5,898 nt of DNA from an uncultured Oscillibacter sp. (GTDB taxonomy: Bacteria; Bacillota; Clostridia; Oscillospirales; Oscillospiraceae): contig URXS01000117.1 in the NCBI GenBank assembly GCA_900551885.1, forward strand, positions 1 to 5,898, in the 5' to 3' direction. The notes under the pieces were generated by a model. That model ran no database searches, was not told where the DNA came from, and saw only the letters and a program-made list of their open reading frames with translations. This document shows, one piece after another, positions 4,696 to 5,898 of this stretch (position 1 is its first letter; every line of letters begins with the position of its first letter). Position numbers and translations under genes: made by a program.

Positions 4696-5898
4696 TTATG
4701 CTTTTGACTGTTCACCCTCCGGCAGAGGCTCGATGTGCTCACCGAAAACCGCCAGGAAGGCCTCTTGGTCCATGGTCTCGTGCTCCAGCAGATATGCCGC
4801 AACAGTCTCCAACTTGTCACGGTTGGCCTCCAGGATCTCCTGGCACCGGGCGTAAGCCTTGGCCACCATGGCCTTGACTTCCTCGTCAATCTGAGCGGCC
4901 ACCGCCTCGGAATAGCTGCGGCCCTGGGTCATGGTGCGGCCGATAAAGACCTCGTCGTGGCCAGACTCAAAAGAGACGGTGCCGATCTTGTCGCTCATAC
5001 CGTAAGAGGCCACCATCTTCCGGGCGATATGACTGGCCCGCTGGATGTCGTTGCTGGCGCCGGTGGAGATATCCCCCAGGCACAGCTTTTCCGCCACACG
5101 GCCGCCCAGCAATGCCACGATCTGGTCTTCCATGTACCGCTTGGACAAGTACGACCGGTCCTCCTCCGGCAGGGAGATGGTCATGCCACCGGCCTGGCCC
5201 CGGGGAACGATACTGATCTGAGTCACCGGGTCGTGGTCCGGCAGGGCGTGCATCACTACGGCGTGGCCTGCCTCGTGATAGGCGGTCAGCTCTCGCTCGT
5301 GCTGCGGAATCACCCGGCTCTTCTTCTCCGGGCCGGCGATGACCTTGATCTCCGCCTCCTTCAAATCCTCCATGGAGATAAACTTCCGGCCCCGGCGGGC
5401 AGCCAGAAGGGCGCCCTCGTTGATCAGATTCTCCAGGTCCGCGCCGGTGAAGCCCGGCGTCCCCTTGGCCAGGGTCCGCAGATCCACGTCCTCCGCCAGA
5501 GGCTTTCCCTTGGCGTGGACTTTCAGAATCTCCTCCCGGCCCTTGATGTCCGGCAGGCCCACATAGATCTGCCGGTCAAACCGGCCGGGACGGAGCAGCG
5601 CCGGGTCCAGCACGTCGGAGCGGTTGGTGGCCGCCAGGACCACCACGCCCTCATTGGCGGCGAAGCCGTCCATCTCCACCAGGAGCTGGTTCAGCGTCTG
5701 CTCCCGCTCGTCGTGGCCGCCGCCCAGGCCGCTGCCTCTCTGGCGGCCCACGGCGTCGATCTCGTCGATGAAGATGATAGCGGGGGAATTCTGCTTGGCC
5801 TGGTGGAACAGGTCCCGCACCCGGCTGGCGCCCACGCCCACATACATCTCCACAAAGTCGGAGCCGGAGATGGAGAGGAAATTGACCCCCGCCTCACC
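4696..5898 (-). CDS. ftsH: ATP-dependent zinc metalloprotease FtsH (N-terminus cut by window edge)
   Basis: C-terminal 400 residues of the membrane-anchored AAA+ protease that degrades damaged membrane proteins and some regulators. The window begins at GEAGVNFLSISGSDFVE, just downstream of where Walker A should lie. The two transmembrane helices and roughly 200 residues are therefore missing. Present, in fragment numbering, are the pore loop MYVGVG (18-23), Walker B IIFIDEID (41-48), and the second region of homology ending in RPGRFDR (103-109) with both arginine fingers. The zinc motif HEAGH follows at 208-212, and the third zinc ligand Asp284 lies in STGASNDI. All catalytic residues that should be visible are intact. 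The C-terminal tail after the protease domain is short (LPEGEQSKA). It ends in TAA followed by a strong terminator, so it is probably transcribed separately from the liv operon. In many Firmicutes ftsH lies near tilS and hpt, which cannot be checked here. Confidence 0.97.
   Translation of the reverse strand, partial: GEAGVNFLSISGSDFVEMYVGVGASRVRDLFHQAKQNSPAIIFIDEIDAVGRQRGSGLGGGHDEREQTLNQLLVEMDGFAANEGVVVLAATNRSDVLDPALLRPGRFDRQIYVGLPDIKGREEILKVHAKGKPLAEDVDLRTLAKGTPGFTGADLENLINEGALLAARRGRKFISMEDLKEAEIKVIAGPEKKSRVIPQHERELTAYHEAGHAVVMHALPDHDPVTQISIVPRGQAGGMTISLPEEDRSYLSKRYMEDQIVALLGGRVAEKLCLGDISTGASNDIQRASHIARKMVASYGMSDKIGTVSFESGHDEVFIGRTMTQGRSYSEAVAAQIDEEVKAMVAKAYARCQEILEANRDKLETVAAYLLEHETMDQEAFLAVFGEHIEPLPEGEQSKA

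Overview
The window reads as part of a GC-rich (by eye about 60% G+C) Gram-positive, Clostridia-like chromosome. The clues are strong AGGAGG/GGGAGG-type ribosome binding sites, a substrate-binding protein with a lipoprotein signal peptide (LSLAAC lipobox) and Firmicute-style promoter hexamers. A gut Oscillospirales relative such as the Flavonifractor or Lawsonibacter group would fit, but that is inference from composition and general knowledge. All recognisable genes lie on the minus strand, so the biological order runs from the right end to the left end.

Right end (5898-4696): the C-terminal two thirds of ftsH, the membrane-anchored ATP-dependent zinc protease. The window edge cuts it just after where the Walker A motif should be. 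A strong intrinsic terminator (4651-4687) follows its stop codon.

Middle (4695-4317): a 379-bp intergenic control region. It holds the ftsH terminator, a short reading frame with a very good Shine-Dalgarno sequence (4587-4546), a dense cluster of inverted and direct repeats (4474-4548), a weak CodY-box-like match (4499-4513), and two candidate sigma-A promoters (4457-4485 and 4372-4400) reading into livJ. The -35 hexamer of the distal promoter lies inside one arm of a 12-bp inverted repeat, which suggests an operator.

Left (4316-1): a high-affinity branched-chain amino acid ABC uptake operon in the order livJ (lipoprotein binding protein), livH and livM (permeases), livG (ATPase, cut by the window edge). 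livF would be expected next, outside the window. The binding protein captures substrate at the outer membrane face, LivH and LivM form the channel, and LivG (with LivF) drives transport. A 13-bp GC-rich hairpin sits between livJ and livH, where it may keep binding-protein mRNA in excess over permease mRNA. From livH on, the genes are tightly packed: a 13-nt gap, then an 8-nt overlap.

The genes belong to well-known families and I see no wholly new system. The less ordinary points are the repeat-rich livJ control region, an insertion of about 57 residues before the Q-loop of LivG, an extra segment of about 75 residues with two hydrophobic stretches near the C terminus of LivM, and the small SD-preceded reading frame upstream of livJ.
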